NCBI RefSeq assembly: GCF_020164745.1
Contig: NZ_JAIUGV010000007.1
Coordinates: 310,001 to 374,000, forward strand
DNA length: 64,000 nt
DNA from: Mesorhizobium sp. ES1-4
GTDB taxonomy: Bacteria; Pseudomonadota; Alphaproteobacteria; Rhizobiales; Rhizobiaceae
Direction of reading: 5' to 3'
The notes beneath the pieces were generated by a model. That model was given only the letters and a program-made list of their open reading frames with translations. It ran no database searches and was not told the origin of the DNA. This document shows positions 19,887 to 28,157 of the stretch, piece after piece. Numbering within the stretch: the first letter of the stretch is position 1; each line of letters begins with the position of its first letter. The translations under genes and the position numbers were made by a program.

Positions 19887-21428
19887 TTACATCAGCGTCG
19901 CGGCGGGTGCTGTGTCGATCCGTTTGCCTGCCATAAGCAGGCCGAGCTCGTCGAGCCGGCTACGGTCGGGTGGTACTTCGCCAATAATGCGCCCCTCATA
20001 GATGACCAAGATCCGGTCGCAGATGGCGAAAAGCTCCTCGAGCTCGGTGGAGATCAGCATGATGGCCTTGCCAGCCTCGCGTTCCTTGAGCACCTCCTGC
20101 ATCACGAACTCCATCGCGCCGATATCAATCCCGCGCGTAAGCTGGTTGATAAGCAGGAAATCCGGACGTCGCGCCAGCTCACGAGCCACAACCAGCTTCT
20201 GCTGATTGCCGCCCGAAAGCGTGTGGATGAGCACGTCGACATCGCGCGCTTTCACTTTAAAGCGCCTAACCAGATCGCGTGCGTGGTCGGCGATCGCATT
20301 CAGGTCGAGCAGCCCTCGAACCGAAAAAGGCGCCTGATTGTAGCGCTGCAGGATGACGTTTTCTGTCAACGGAAGCGGCAGCACGATCCCCATCTTGTGC
20401 CGATCCTCGGGAACATGAGCGAAGGGCCGGCGGTTGATCGCGCTGGGGGAAAGCCCTCGGAGTTCCTCGCCATTCAGCTTTATAGAGCCAGCCGTTGTAG
20501 GAACCAGCCCCGTCATGGCGAGCGCCAGCTCGCTCTGACCGTTGCCGGACACGCCTGCGATCCCGACGATCTCGCCTTGCCTGACTTCGAGGGAAATGTC
20601 CCGAACCGCAGGCAGGCCAAGCTCGTTGTTGCAGTGAAGATTGGTGACCGCAAGTACTACCCGACCGGGCTGCGCCGCAGTGCGTGGCAAATCCATGAGC
20701 ACATCGCGGCCCACCATCATGCGGGCGAGTTCGCGCGGGTCCGTCTCACTGGTCTTGGTCGTGAATACGACCCGGCCATCTCGCATGACGCTGACACGAT
20801 CGCTGACGCGCATCACTTCATCGAGCTTGTGCGAAATGAAAATAACGGTCTTGCCTTCCTTCACCAAACCGCGCAGCAAGTCGAGCAGTCGGTCCGTTTC
20901 CTGAGGCGTCAGCACGGCGGTCGGTTCGTCCAGGATCAGCAGGTCGATGCCATGGTAGAGCACTTTTAGAATTTCGACACGCTGTTGCTCGCCCACCGAC
21001 AGATTCCGCACCACCGAATCCGGTCGCACGTCTAGTCCGTAGCGATCGCTGAGTTCGCTAATGCGCGATGAGACGGCCCGCATCCGGCTGAGCAGCCGAA
21101 GTGGCGAACCTTGGCCCAGCATATAGTTCTCGGTCACCGTCAAACTGGGGACGAGCATGAAGTGCTGATGCACCATGCCTATGCGGTGGCGGACCGCTTG
21201 CTCCGGCGAACCGAGCCTGAGCGGCGCGCCGCGGAAGACGATCTCGCCCTCGTCCGGCGTGAGGATACCACACAGGATGTTCATCAGAACACTCTTGCCG
21301 GCGCCGTTTTCGCCGAGCAGCGCATAGATCTCACCCTCTTCGACCTCGATCGTCGCGCCGGCGCTTGCGATGACGCTGCCGAACCGCTTGCGGATGTTGT
21401 CCATGCGGAGGAAGGGCTGCACATGCAT
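19887..21428 (-). CDS. ABC transporter ATPase, nucleoside/BMP-uptake type (double domain)
   Basis: A 513-residue ATPase with two nucleotide-binding domains, as in bacterial nucleoside and ribose importers. Domain 1 has Walker A GENGAGKS (followed by V where T is usual), signature LSVGEQQRVEI and Walker B LLILDEPTAVL. Domain 2 has a degenerate Walker A (GVSGNGQSEL), signature LSGGNQQKLVVAREL and LLINQLTRGIDIGA, without the Walker B acid, which is normal for this group. It is last in the operon order receptor, permease, permease, ATPase. Substrate specificity is inferred from the BMP-type receptor at 23539. Confidence 0.92.
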   Translation of the reverse strand: MHVQPFLRMDNIRKRFGSVIASAGATIEVEEGEIYALLGENGAGKSVLMNILCGILTPDEGEIVFRGAPLRLGSPEQAVRHRIGMVHQHFMLVPSLTVTENYMLGQGSPLRLLSRMRAVSSRISELSDRYGLDVRPDSVVRNLSVGEQQRVEILKVLYHGIDLLILDEPTAVLTPQETDRLLDLLRGLVKEGKTVIFISHKLDEVMRVSDRVSVMRDGRVVFTTKTSETDPRELARMMVGRDVLMDLPRTAAQPGRVVLAVTNLHCNNELGLPAVRDISLEVRQGEIVGIAGVSGNGQSELALAMTGLVPTTAGSIKLNGEELRGLSPSAINRRPFAHVPEDRHKMGIVLPLPLTENVILQRYNQAPFSVRGLLDLNAIADHARDLVRRFKVKARDVDVLIHTLSGGNQQKLVVARELARRPDFLLINQLTRGIDIGAMEFVMQEVLKEREAGKAIMLISTELEELFAICDRILVIYEGRIIGEVPPDRSRLDELGLLMAGKRIDTAPAATLM

Positions 21429-21437
21429 AGTTCTCTC

Positions 21438-22370
21438 CTAGACCTTGCGGTAGGGAACGCCGAGAGTCGCCGGAGTGTCGGTCCGGTTACGCACCAGAAG
21501 CAGGGCAACGATGGTGGCGAGATAGGGCATGGCCTGCAGCACCTGATAAGGAATGTGGATGCTCGGCTCCGCCTGCAACTGCAATTGTAGGGCGTAAAAC
21601 ATGCCGAAGAGCAGCGACACGAAGAAGGCGCCGATGGGCGACCATCTCGCAAACACGACGACCGCGAGCGCGATGAATCCGCGGCCAGACGTCATGCCCT
21701 CGACGAACTGGTTCGCGTGCGCCAGTGTCAGATAGGCGCCGCCCAGCCCGGCGAGCGAACAGCCGATTAGGACCGCCGCGTATCGGTAGAGTGCCACGCT
21801 TCGACCGCCAACATCGACGGCCTTGGGGTGTTCGCCCACCGCCCTCAGTGTCAGGCCGAAAGAGGTGCGGAAGAGCAGGAAATAGGCGCCGAGCGCTACG
21901 AGGATCGTCGAATAGACGACAACGTTCTGCCGAAAGAGCGGTGTTCCGAAATATGGGATTTGGCTGAGCAAAGGAACATCCATCGCTGGAACGATCTGCA
22001 CGCCTTGACCTGTCTGGACTAGATAGGTTCGGAAGAGAAATGAGGTCAATCCAAGGCCAAGAAGGTTGAGCGCGGCGCCGACGATGATCTGGTTCGCCTT
22101 GATGGTGATCGCGAAGAACGCGAAGAGAAGGCCGGCCAAGGCCCCGGCGGCCCCAGCGGCGAGGAAGCCTAGCGGTAGATTGCCTGTCGCGTAGACTGTG
22201 GCAAATCCCGTAAACGCGCCGATAAGCATGGTGCCTTCAAGGCCTATGTTAAGCACACCAGCACGTTCAGAGATTACCTCGCCCACCGAGGCGAAGATGA
22301 TCGGGGTGGCGAGCCGCCAGGTCGCGCCGAGGGTGGTGGCCAGAAAGCCGAGTGTGAGGATGTGATCCAT
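21438..22370 (-). CDS. ABC transporter permease 2, BMP/nucleoside type
   Basis: An inner-membrane permease of 310 residues of the BPD_transp_2 family (PF02653). Typical segments are ATPIIFASVGEVISERAGVLNIGLEG, GLLFAFFAITIKANQIIVG and GRGFIALAVVVFARWSPIGAF. The start ATG 22370 lies five bases after the stop of the first permease gene; the frame is open farther upstream, but only as antisense-like sequence of permease 1. The pair forms the membrane channel with the ATPase at 19887. Confidence 0.92.
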   Translation of the reverse strand: MDHILTLGFLATTLGATWRLATPIIFASVGEVISERAGVLNIGLEGTMLIGAFTGFATVYATGNLPLGFLAAGAAGALAGLLFAFFAITIKANQIIVGAALNLLGLGLTSFLFRTYLVQTGQGVQIVPAMDVPLLSQIPYFGTPLFRQNVVVYSTILVALGAYFLLFRTSFGLTLRAVGEHPKAVDVGGRSVALYRYAAVLIGCSLAGLGGAYLTLAHANQFVEGMTSGRGFIALAVVVFARWSPIGAFFVSLLFGMFYALQLQLQAEPSIHIPYQVLQAMPYLATIVALLLVRNRTDTPATLGVPYRKV

Positions 22371-22375
22371 GGCTT

Positions 22376-23476
22376 TTACTCCTGCGGACGCGCGGACTGG
22401 AATTTCAATGCCGCGAACCCGACGACCGACAAGATCACCATGCCCTGTATGATGAAAACCAGCACTTGCGGCACCTGGGCGTTGATCTGCATCAGCTCCG
22501 ATCCTGAATCCAGCACTGCGAAGAGAATGCCTGAAAATATCGCGCCGACCGGGTTGTTGTTCGCAAGTAAGGCGACTGCGATGGCCTCGAAGCCGTAGCC
22601 GGGTGAAATATCCTGGTAGAGCCGATGGGTGACGCCGGCGATCTGCATCGCGCCGGCGAGTCCCGCCATGGAGCCGCTTATGGAGATGGCGAGCAGGATG
22701 CTCCGGCGCACGCTGATGCCGGCATAGCGCGCGGCGTGCGAGTTGATGCCCACGATTCGTACCGCATAGCCGGCGCTGCTGCGGAACAGGAAAACGTAGA
22801 TGATCATTGCAAGCGCTACCGCAATAAGGATGCCAATATGCAGCCTGGTAGAAGGTACAACACGTGGCAGCCAGACTTCGCGCAGAAGTTTTGCAGACTG
22901 CGGATAGGCAGCACCAGACTCCATCAACGGGCCTGTGACTAGATAGCTGGTCATGAAGATCGCGATATAGTTCAGCATGATCGTCGTGACGATCTCGCTG
23001 GCGTTGAAAAGAACCTTCAGCAGGCCGGCAATCGCCGCCCAAAGCGCGCCTGCGGCTGCGCCGGCGACCAGAATGAGCAGGATATGGGCCCATGACGGCA
23101 GGCCGGCGAACTGGACACCGCAGAATGTCGCTGCGCAGGAGCCGGCATAGAACTGCCCCTCTGCGCCGATATTCCAGATGCTGCAGCGGAAAGCCACGCA
23201 AAGGCCGATGCCGATCAGGATCAACGGTGTCGCCCTGAGCAGCATTTCGGCGATGGAGCCGACATCCTGGAACACGCCATTCACCATTACGGTGAAGATG
23301 TCGAACGCGTAGAAGCCGGTCACCGCAAGAAGAACCGCCCCCGCTAGGAGTGCGAGCAGCACCGCCACGACAGGAGGTGCAGTTGCTTTGGCGAGCCTGC
23401 TCAAGCCGGCGCGGAGCGACGCGCCGGCCAATATCGATGTGGCATTCGTGGGTGGGGGGATGTTGATGTCGGCCAT
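22376..23476 (-). CDS. ABC transporter permease 1, BMP/nucleoside type
   Basis: The first permease of the importer, 366 residues, with a cytoplasmic N-terminal tail of about 30 residues and multiple hydrophobic helices. Family landmarks are ATPLILIGIGLCVAFRCSIWNIGAEGQ and GINSHAARYAGISVRR, then GYGFEAIAVALLANNNPVGAI. The ATG at 23476 has a GGTGGAG ribosome-binding site. It follows the receptor gene by 62 bases and precedes permease 2 by five. Confidence 0.92.
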   Translation of the reverse strand: MADINIPPPTNATSILAGASLRAGLSRLAKATAPPVVAVLLALLAGAVLLAVTGFYAFDIFTVMVNGVFQDVGSIAEMLLRATPLILIGIGLCVAFRCSIWNIGAEGQFYAGSCAATFCGVQFAGLPSWAHILLILVAGAAAGALWAAIAGLLKVLFNASEIVTTIMLNYIAIFMTSYLVTGPLMESGAAYPQSAKLLREVWLPRVVPSTRLHIGILIAVALAMIIYVFLFRSSAGYAVRIVGINSHAARYAGISVRRSILLAISISGSMAGLAGAMQIAGVTHRLYQDISPGYGFEAIAVALLANNNPVGAIFSGILFAVLDSGSELMQINAQVPQVLVFIIQGMVILSVVGFAALKFQSARPQE

Positions 23477-23538
23477 TGAACTCCACCTGGAGACGGGAGG
23501 ACGAAGCGCCGGGCAGCCGGCGCTCCGGAAGGCGAGCC

Positions 23539-24534
23539 TTACTGTCGATGACGCGTTTTGATTTCGCCAGCGATTATCTTGGCCCTTACATCCTCGACAT
23601 ATTTGCGCACGTCCTCCGACACGGGATGAGCGGCCTTGTCGTTGTAGGAGAACTTGACGACGTCTGTGTCCTTCAGGCCGAAATCGACGTTCGAGGTCGG
23701 CACCGTCCCTTCCTTTATGCCCTTGACGATGCGCACCACGCCCTGTCCGTAATCGGCAATGTAAGTGCCGAGAATGTTCTTGGGCGCGATCTCCGTCTGG
23801 TCGCTGAAGATACTGAATGTGCTTATCTCGGGGCCGGCCTCGCGCACCGCCTGGATTGTGCCGAGACCGGCGGCATCAGCGTCGGGCACGACAAAATCGG
23901 CGCCGCCGTGGATCATGTTAATGGCAGCTTCCTTCGCGGCGGTGGCATCGGTAAAGTTGCCGAGATAGACTTGGCTCACCTTGAAATCCGCGCTGGCATC
24001 CTTGGCACCGTTGACGAAACCTTCGAGCGCCTCCTTGATCGGCGGGATTTCCATCCCGCCGATCAGCCCCGCTGCCTTACCCATCTTCGCGGCGATCGCT
24101 CCCATCAGGTAGAAAGGCTGGCTGGAATCGGTATTGAGGCCAATGACCTTGCCGTCATGGACGTTGCTCGATGATATGAGAAACACCGTATCGGGATATT
24201 CCTCGGCAACGGTCTGGGCAGAATCCTGAAACTCGAAGCCGTGGCCCAGGATCACTTGGTAGCCTTGGCTTGCATAGTCGCGGAACGCCTTCTCGAAGGA
24301 CGCCGGATTCTGTTGCAGCTCGACATAGCTGATCTTGGCGCCGAGTTCCTTCTCCACGCGCTTCAGCGCTTCGTAGGCGATACGGTTCCAACCCTCCTCG
24401 GCTACACTGCCGGTTACGAGCAACCCCATTTTGAAGTCTTGGGCATGGGCAAGGCCCGACCAGATCGTTCCGGCGAGCGTTAATCCGAGAGCGGACGCAA
24501 GGAGCGACCGGCGTGAAATTGCAGTTTTCTTCAT
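23539..24534 (-). CDS. BMP-family periplasmic substrate-binding protein
   Basis: The receptor of the importer, 331 residues, from the BMP/PnrA family that binds nucleosides, purines or similar heterocycles. The N-terminus is a signal peptide with a twin-arginine pattern (SRRSLLASALGLTLAG), cleaved probably after AHA. The mature part has the BMP motifs GSVAEEGWNRIAYEAL, ILGHGFEFQDSA, GKAAGLIGGMEIPPI and FVVPDADAAGLG. Together with the amidohydrolase upstream and the NCS2 permease across the divergent region, it suggests an N-heterocyclic ligand. Confidence 0.9.
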   Translation of the reverse strand: MKKTAISRRSLLASALGLTLAGTIWSGLAHAQDFKMGLLVTGSVAEEGWNRIAYEALKRVEKELGAKISYVELQQNPASFEKAFRDYASQGYQVILGHGFEFQDSAQTVAEEYPDTVFLISSSNVHDGKVIGLNTDSSQPFYLMGAIAAKMGKAAGLIGGMEIPPIKEALEGFVNGAKDASADFKVSQVYLGNFTDATAAKEAAINMIHGGADFVVPDADAAGLGTIQAVREAGPEISTFSIFSDQTEIAPKNILGTYIADYGQGVVRIVKGIKEGTVPTSNVDFGLKDTDVVKFSYNDKAAHPVSEDVRKYVEDVRAKIIAGEIKTRHRQ

Positions 24535-24585
24535 TTTGTTCCTCCCATTAGATTGTGTTTCAATCCCCCCGGAGTCGCCGATCGG

Positions 24586-25896
24586 CTATGCGTCCTCCTT
24601 CAGGCAGCTGTTTTCGACGCGCGTGAGTGCGGTCGTCGTTTCCGAAACGAGGCGTCCTCTCGAGAAAATGAAGGCGCGATCCGGCCCGCCTGCAACCAGC
24701 GTGTCGGTATCGGTGCAATCGGTGACGACGAAGTCGGCCCGGGCACATGAGCGCAGCCCGTAGTCCTTGCCGAGACCCATCAGATGGGCAGGGGCGGTCG
24801 TGATCATGCGGTGGGCGGCGGCAAGCTCGTCGCCGCGCAGGTGGCCTGCGAGGAGTGTCCAGCGGGCGATTTCCAGCATGTCACCCGAGCCGGTTGGCAC
24901 GAACGGGTCCTGGATGTTGTCGGATGCCGTGGCGATGGTGACGCCGGCCCGGTGCAACTCGGCGACGCGCGTTAGGCCGCGCGGCGGCAGCATCTCGGCG
25001 TCGCGGCCTTGCAGGTAGAGGTTGGCGGCAGGCAGCGTGACAACACCGACATCGAGGGCGCGGATGCGCTCGGCGATACGCTGGAATTCCCGGCGGGGGA
25101 GGGCGCTGAGCACCGACACATGGCTGAAGACGGTGCGTCCCTGCATGCCGAAGCGCTCGACCCTCTCGATGGCGGCATCCAGCAGGTGCACGCCGGCATT
25201 AAGGTGCTCGTCCAGATGCAGGTCGACCGGCTTGCCGGCCTTCACCGCAGCGGAAAACAGGATGTCGAGATAACGCGGCGGGTCTTCGGAAACGGCAGGC
25301 GTGCCGCCGACGGCATCAGCGAGCGCCACCGCGCCATCGATGTTCTTCTCAAGCCAGTCGAAGTCCTGGCCGGGATGTGGCGTCATGAAAGCAACGAGTT
25401 GGAGGGTGATACGGTCTCTTTCGGCATCGCGGATCGCCGCCAGTGTCTCCATGCCGTGGAAACGGGCATCCTTGTCTACGTTGATATGACTGCGGATGGC
25501 CGTCGTGCCACGAGACAGACATCGCTCGACCGTGCGCGTCGCCCGCTTGTGAATGTCTTCGGGGCCGGCGGTTCGGGCGTACTTGGCAAAGGCCTCACGG
25601 GCGCCCTGCAGCGTGCCGGAAGGATTGGGCGTGAAGCGCAGCACGCCGGTCTTGTCCAAATGCTGGTGCGCATCGACAAAGCCCGGGGAAACCAGCATGC
25701 CGGTGATATCGATGCGGGCGTCGCAGGACGTGGCGTCGAGGAACGGCTCTACGGCGACAAAACGCCCGTCCGCGCCGACTATGATGTCGCTGACCGCTTG
25801 TGAACCATCGGCAGTGACGATTGTCCCGCCGGTGAGCGCAAAGGGCCGGCCGGGCGACAGGTGTGCGAGCGAGACAGTTGGATTATCACGTGCCAT
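24586..25896 (-). CDS. cytosine-deaminase-like amidohydrolase
   Basis: A 436-residue metal-dependent hydrolase of the amidohydrolase superfamily, closest in motif pattern to cytosine deaminase (CodA) and related deaminases. The metal and catalytic residues are in place: DAHQHLDK (HxH), SHINVDKD, DLHLDEH (HxDE), FSHVSVLSAL and TASDNIQDPF with the final Asp. Such enzymes hydrolyse C-N bonds of pyrimidines, triazines or cyclic amides. It lies 51 bases upstream of the BMP receptor in one apparent operon, so it probably acts on what the importer brings in. The substrate is not identifiable from sequence alone. Confidence 0.85.
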   Translation of the reverse strand: MARDNPTVSLAHLSPGRPFALTGGTIVTADGSQAVSDIIVGADGRFVAVEPFLDATSCDARIDITGMLVSPGFVDAHQHLDKTGVLRFTPNPSGTLQGAREAFAKYARTAGPEDIHKRATRTVERCLSRGTTAIRSHINVDKDARFHGMETLAAIRDAERDRITLQLVAFMTPHPGQDFDWLEKNIDGAVALADAVGGTPAVSEDPPRYLDILFSAAVKAGKPVDLHLDEHLNAGVHLLDAAIERVERFGMQGRTVFSHVSVLSALPRREFQRIAERIRALDVGVVTLPAANLYLQGRDAEMLPPRGLTRVAELHRAGVTIATASDNIQDPFVPTGSGDMLEIARWTLLAGHLRGDELAAAHRMITTAPAHLMGLGKDYGLRSCARADFVVTDCTDTDTLVAGGPDRAFIFSRGRLVSETTTALTRVENSCLKEDA

Positions 25897-26095
25897 TTGT
25901 CCCCACTTTCTTGTAGTAGCGGAAAACTAAGCATGGAGGATTAATTAAAACAAATTCATTATTTCAATTGTTTGATAAAATATTCGCAATAATGGCGAGC
26001 GACAGAGTCGTTGGAAGCTGCAAGATATCAATTGAAATCAACGATATGAGACACTGGGCCAATTCGATGGGCATGGCACAGGCCCTTTCAGCTGG
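25897..26095. promoter_or_regulatory. AT-rich spacer, probable promoter of the minus-strand operon
   Basis: The 199 bases before the amidohydrolase gene include a stretch near 25940-26000 that is far richer in A and T than its surroundings (for example ATTATTTCAATTGTTTGATAA). This is the likely promoter and regulator-binding region for the operon from 25896 down to 19887. No clear hexamer pair was settled. Confidence 0.35.
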
Positions 26096-26877
26096 TCAGT
26101 GCCGATATTGCGGATCTTCCGCATCGAGCTGTCGGCGGATAGCGGCTAGATGGGCCCGGGCGGAGTCTGCGTCGCCCTCGCGCATCTGCCGGTAGGTGGC
26201 CTCGGCAATCGCCGGATCGACGGGGGAAACCGTGCGGCCCGTCGACATGGCGAGCGCCTGCACTTCGGCGGCCCGTTCGAGGTAGTAGAGGTCGTCGGCG
26301 CGAGCACCAGCACGCCATGGTGCTTCATGAAGACGATATCGGCATCCCCCGCGGCTTCCGCGATGCGCGCGCCCTCGCGATTATCGAGCGCCAGGCCGTT
26401 GTAGTGCTCATCTACGGCGGTGCGACCGTAGAATTTGAGGGCCGTCTGACCGGCCCAGATCAGCGGCGGACCGTCGATCATGGAGAGCGCTGTGGCATAG
26501 CGCATGTGCGTGTGGAAGGCGACCTTGGCGCGCGGCAGGCGGCGGTGGATTTCGGCGTGGATGTAGAAGGCGGTCGCCTCAGGCGCGCCGTCGCCCTCGA
26601 TGACGGTGCCGTTGAAATCGCAGATCAGCAGCTTCGAGGCCGTGAGTTCGCGAAAGGCGTAACCGTAGGGATTGACGATGAAGAGATCGTCGTTTCCCGG
26701 CACGACTGCGGAAAAATGGTTGCAGATGCCTTCCTCAAAACCGTTGCGCGCCGCCATGCGGAAACAGGCGGCGAGGTCTTCCCTCGCGGTGCGGATGGCG
26801 GCGGTGGAAAGGTCGGGGCGGTTCGGCCGGTCAGGCACTTCGGAATGCGCGGCGCGGTCTGTCAAAGAGTGAGCCAT
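26096..26877 (-). pseudogene. class II aldolase/adducin family protein, frameshifted
   Basis: Class II aldolases cleave or epimerise phosphorylated or free hydroxy-acids using a metal held by histidines. From ATG 26877 (RBS CAGGAG) the frame gives the family core: CRMAARNGFEEGICNHFSA-like N-terminus, FHTHMRYATALSMIDG with the metal histidines, and FMKHHGVLVLAP. Near 26305 one base is missing. In the next frame the normal tail continues (DDLYYLERAAEVQALAMSTG, then AEATYRQMREGDAD) to TGA at 26096-26098. Read unshifted, the protein ends in an unrelated tail to 26146. It is either a real frameshift mutation or a sequence error; activity is doubtful as written. Confidence 0.8.
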
Positions 26878-27100
26878 GGGTGCTCCTGTCTGTGTGGCTG
26901 GGAGCGGCGGTTTGACCGGAACGCGCTGGCGTTGGGCTCCGCGCACAACAAGCTCCTTTGAGGCTGCTGCGCCCTGCCTGCCCGCGCACCGCGCAGTCCA
27001 GCAGCGCCACCAGATAGCGCGGAAATTTTTGCGAGGTCAACCTCGGAGCGGTCGCAATTTCGGGCACAAAACCGCAGCGTATTTGCTGGAATTGCCTAGT

Positions 27101-27997
27101 TTAGTGCACCGACTTGAGCAGGAAATCACGGAAGCGGCGGGCGGCGGGGGAGAGGGAGCGCGCCCGTTTCTGGATCACGCTGACCTCGCGCTTGATGTGT
27201 GGTTCGGTCGGCGTTCGCACAATGAGGCCCATCGAGGTTGCCAGCCGCACCACTGCCGAAGTCATTATCGCAACGCCGAGGCCGGCTTCGACCATGCCGA
27301 TGATCGTCAGTGGCAACGCCACCTCCTGCATGGCCTTTTGGAGCGGCAGGACGATGCCGTTGCGAGCCAGTTCGTTTTCCAGCCGGTCGCGAATCGGGTT
27401 GCCGCGCTGCGGGCCAATCAGCTTGCGATCAACAAGGTCGGTCCAGCGCAACTCGGAAAGTCTGACCAGCGGGTCTTCGGAATGCAGCACTATGAGGAAC
27501 TCGTCAGTCGTGAGCCGCGTGCCGACGAGTTCCGTGTCGTCCTCCGGCACAGTGCCGACGCCAAGATCCACCGATCCGTTCGCGACCTGCTCCAGCACGG
27601 TTTTCTCGGCCACATCGTGCAGTTCGACGGTCACCTCGGGATGCAGCCTGTTGAAATCGTTGATGAGCGGCGGCAGCAGAAGCGCCGCCTGCACGGTGCC
27701 CGCCGCGATCGAAACTTTCCCCCGTCGGAGCGCGTTCAGCTCGCGCGAGCTTTCCACCATGCCCTCGATGTCGGCGACCGCGCGGGCGGCAATCGGCAGG
27801 ATGTCCATGCCCGCTTGCGTAAGGCGAAGAAGGCGGGTGTGCCGGTCGAAGAGACGGAGGTTGAGATTGTTCTCCAACTGCCGGACCAGTGTGCTGACGG
27901 CGGATTGCGAGGAGCCGAGCTTGTCGGCGGCCAGCGTAAACTGCCCGAGATTGGCTACGGTGACGAAGGCGCGAAGCTGTTTAAGCGTGATATCCAT
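27101..27997 (-). CDS. LysR-family transcriptional regulator (copy 2)
   Basis: A LysR regulator of 298 residues from ATG 27997 (MDITLKQLRAF; another ATG three codons earlier). The HTH is TLAADKLGSSQSAVSTLVRQLE, followed by FDRHTR as in copy 1, and the effector domain has VDLGVGTVPEDDTELVG. Overall it is a recognisable paralogue of the regulator at 18778. It is divergent from the NCS2 permease gene at 28158, the classic arrangement for LysR control of the neighbouring operon, so it is the best candidate activator of the permease-xdh-cobW run. Confidence 0.9.
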   Translation of the reverse strand: MDITLKQLRAFVTVANLGQFTLAADKLGSSQSAVSTLVRQLENNLNLRLFDRHTRLLRLTQAGMDILPIAARAVADIEGMVESSRELNALRRGKVSIAAGTVQAALLLPPLINDFNRLHPEVTVELHDVAEKTVLEQVANGSVDLGVGTVPEDDTELVGTRLTTDEFLIVLHSEDPLVRLSELRWTDLVDRKLIGPQRGNPIRDRLENELARNGIVLPLQKAMQEVALPLTIIGMVEAGLGVAIMTSAVVRLATSMGLIVRTPTEPHIKREVSVIQKRARSLSPAARRFRDFLLKSVH

Positions 27998-28004
27998 GCC
28001 AGGC

Positions 28005-28066
28005 AATTCATTCAGTTACTGGTTGAATTAATATTATTATGCTGGTTGTTTGCTGATTTGACCAGC
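28005..28066. promoter_or_regulatory. paired inverted repeats in the LysR/NCS2 divergent region
   Basis: Two dyads lie between the divergent genes. AATTCA at 28005-28010 pairs with TGAATT at 28024-28029. GCTGGT at 28041-28046 pairs with ACCAGC at 28061-28066. LysR regulators usually bind one promoter-distal dyad (recognition) and a second nearer site (activation), so this layout fits. The gene pairing is seen; the binding is inferred. Confidence 0.45.
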
Positions 28067-28157
28067 CGCATGATGCTCCTCGTACGGCGTGCGGTGTCAA
28101 CGACGAGGCCATGAAAGCCCCTACCGCGCCGGAAGCTGTTCGCTGGGAGGAAAGCGA

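Noticed and set aside
28089..28157. Purine-type riboswitch before the NCS2 permease
   Set aside because: The leader after the LysR dyads is too short, and no conserved aptamer core or three-way junction pairing could be found.
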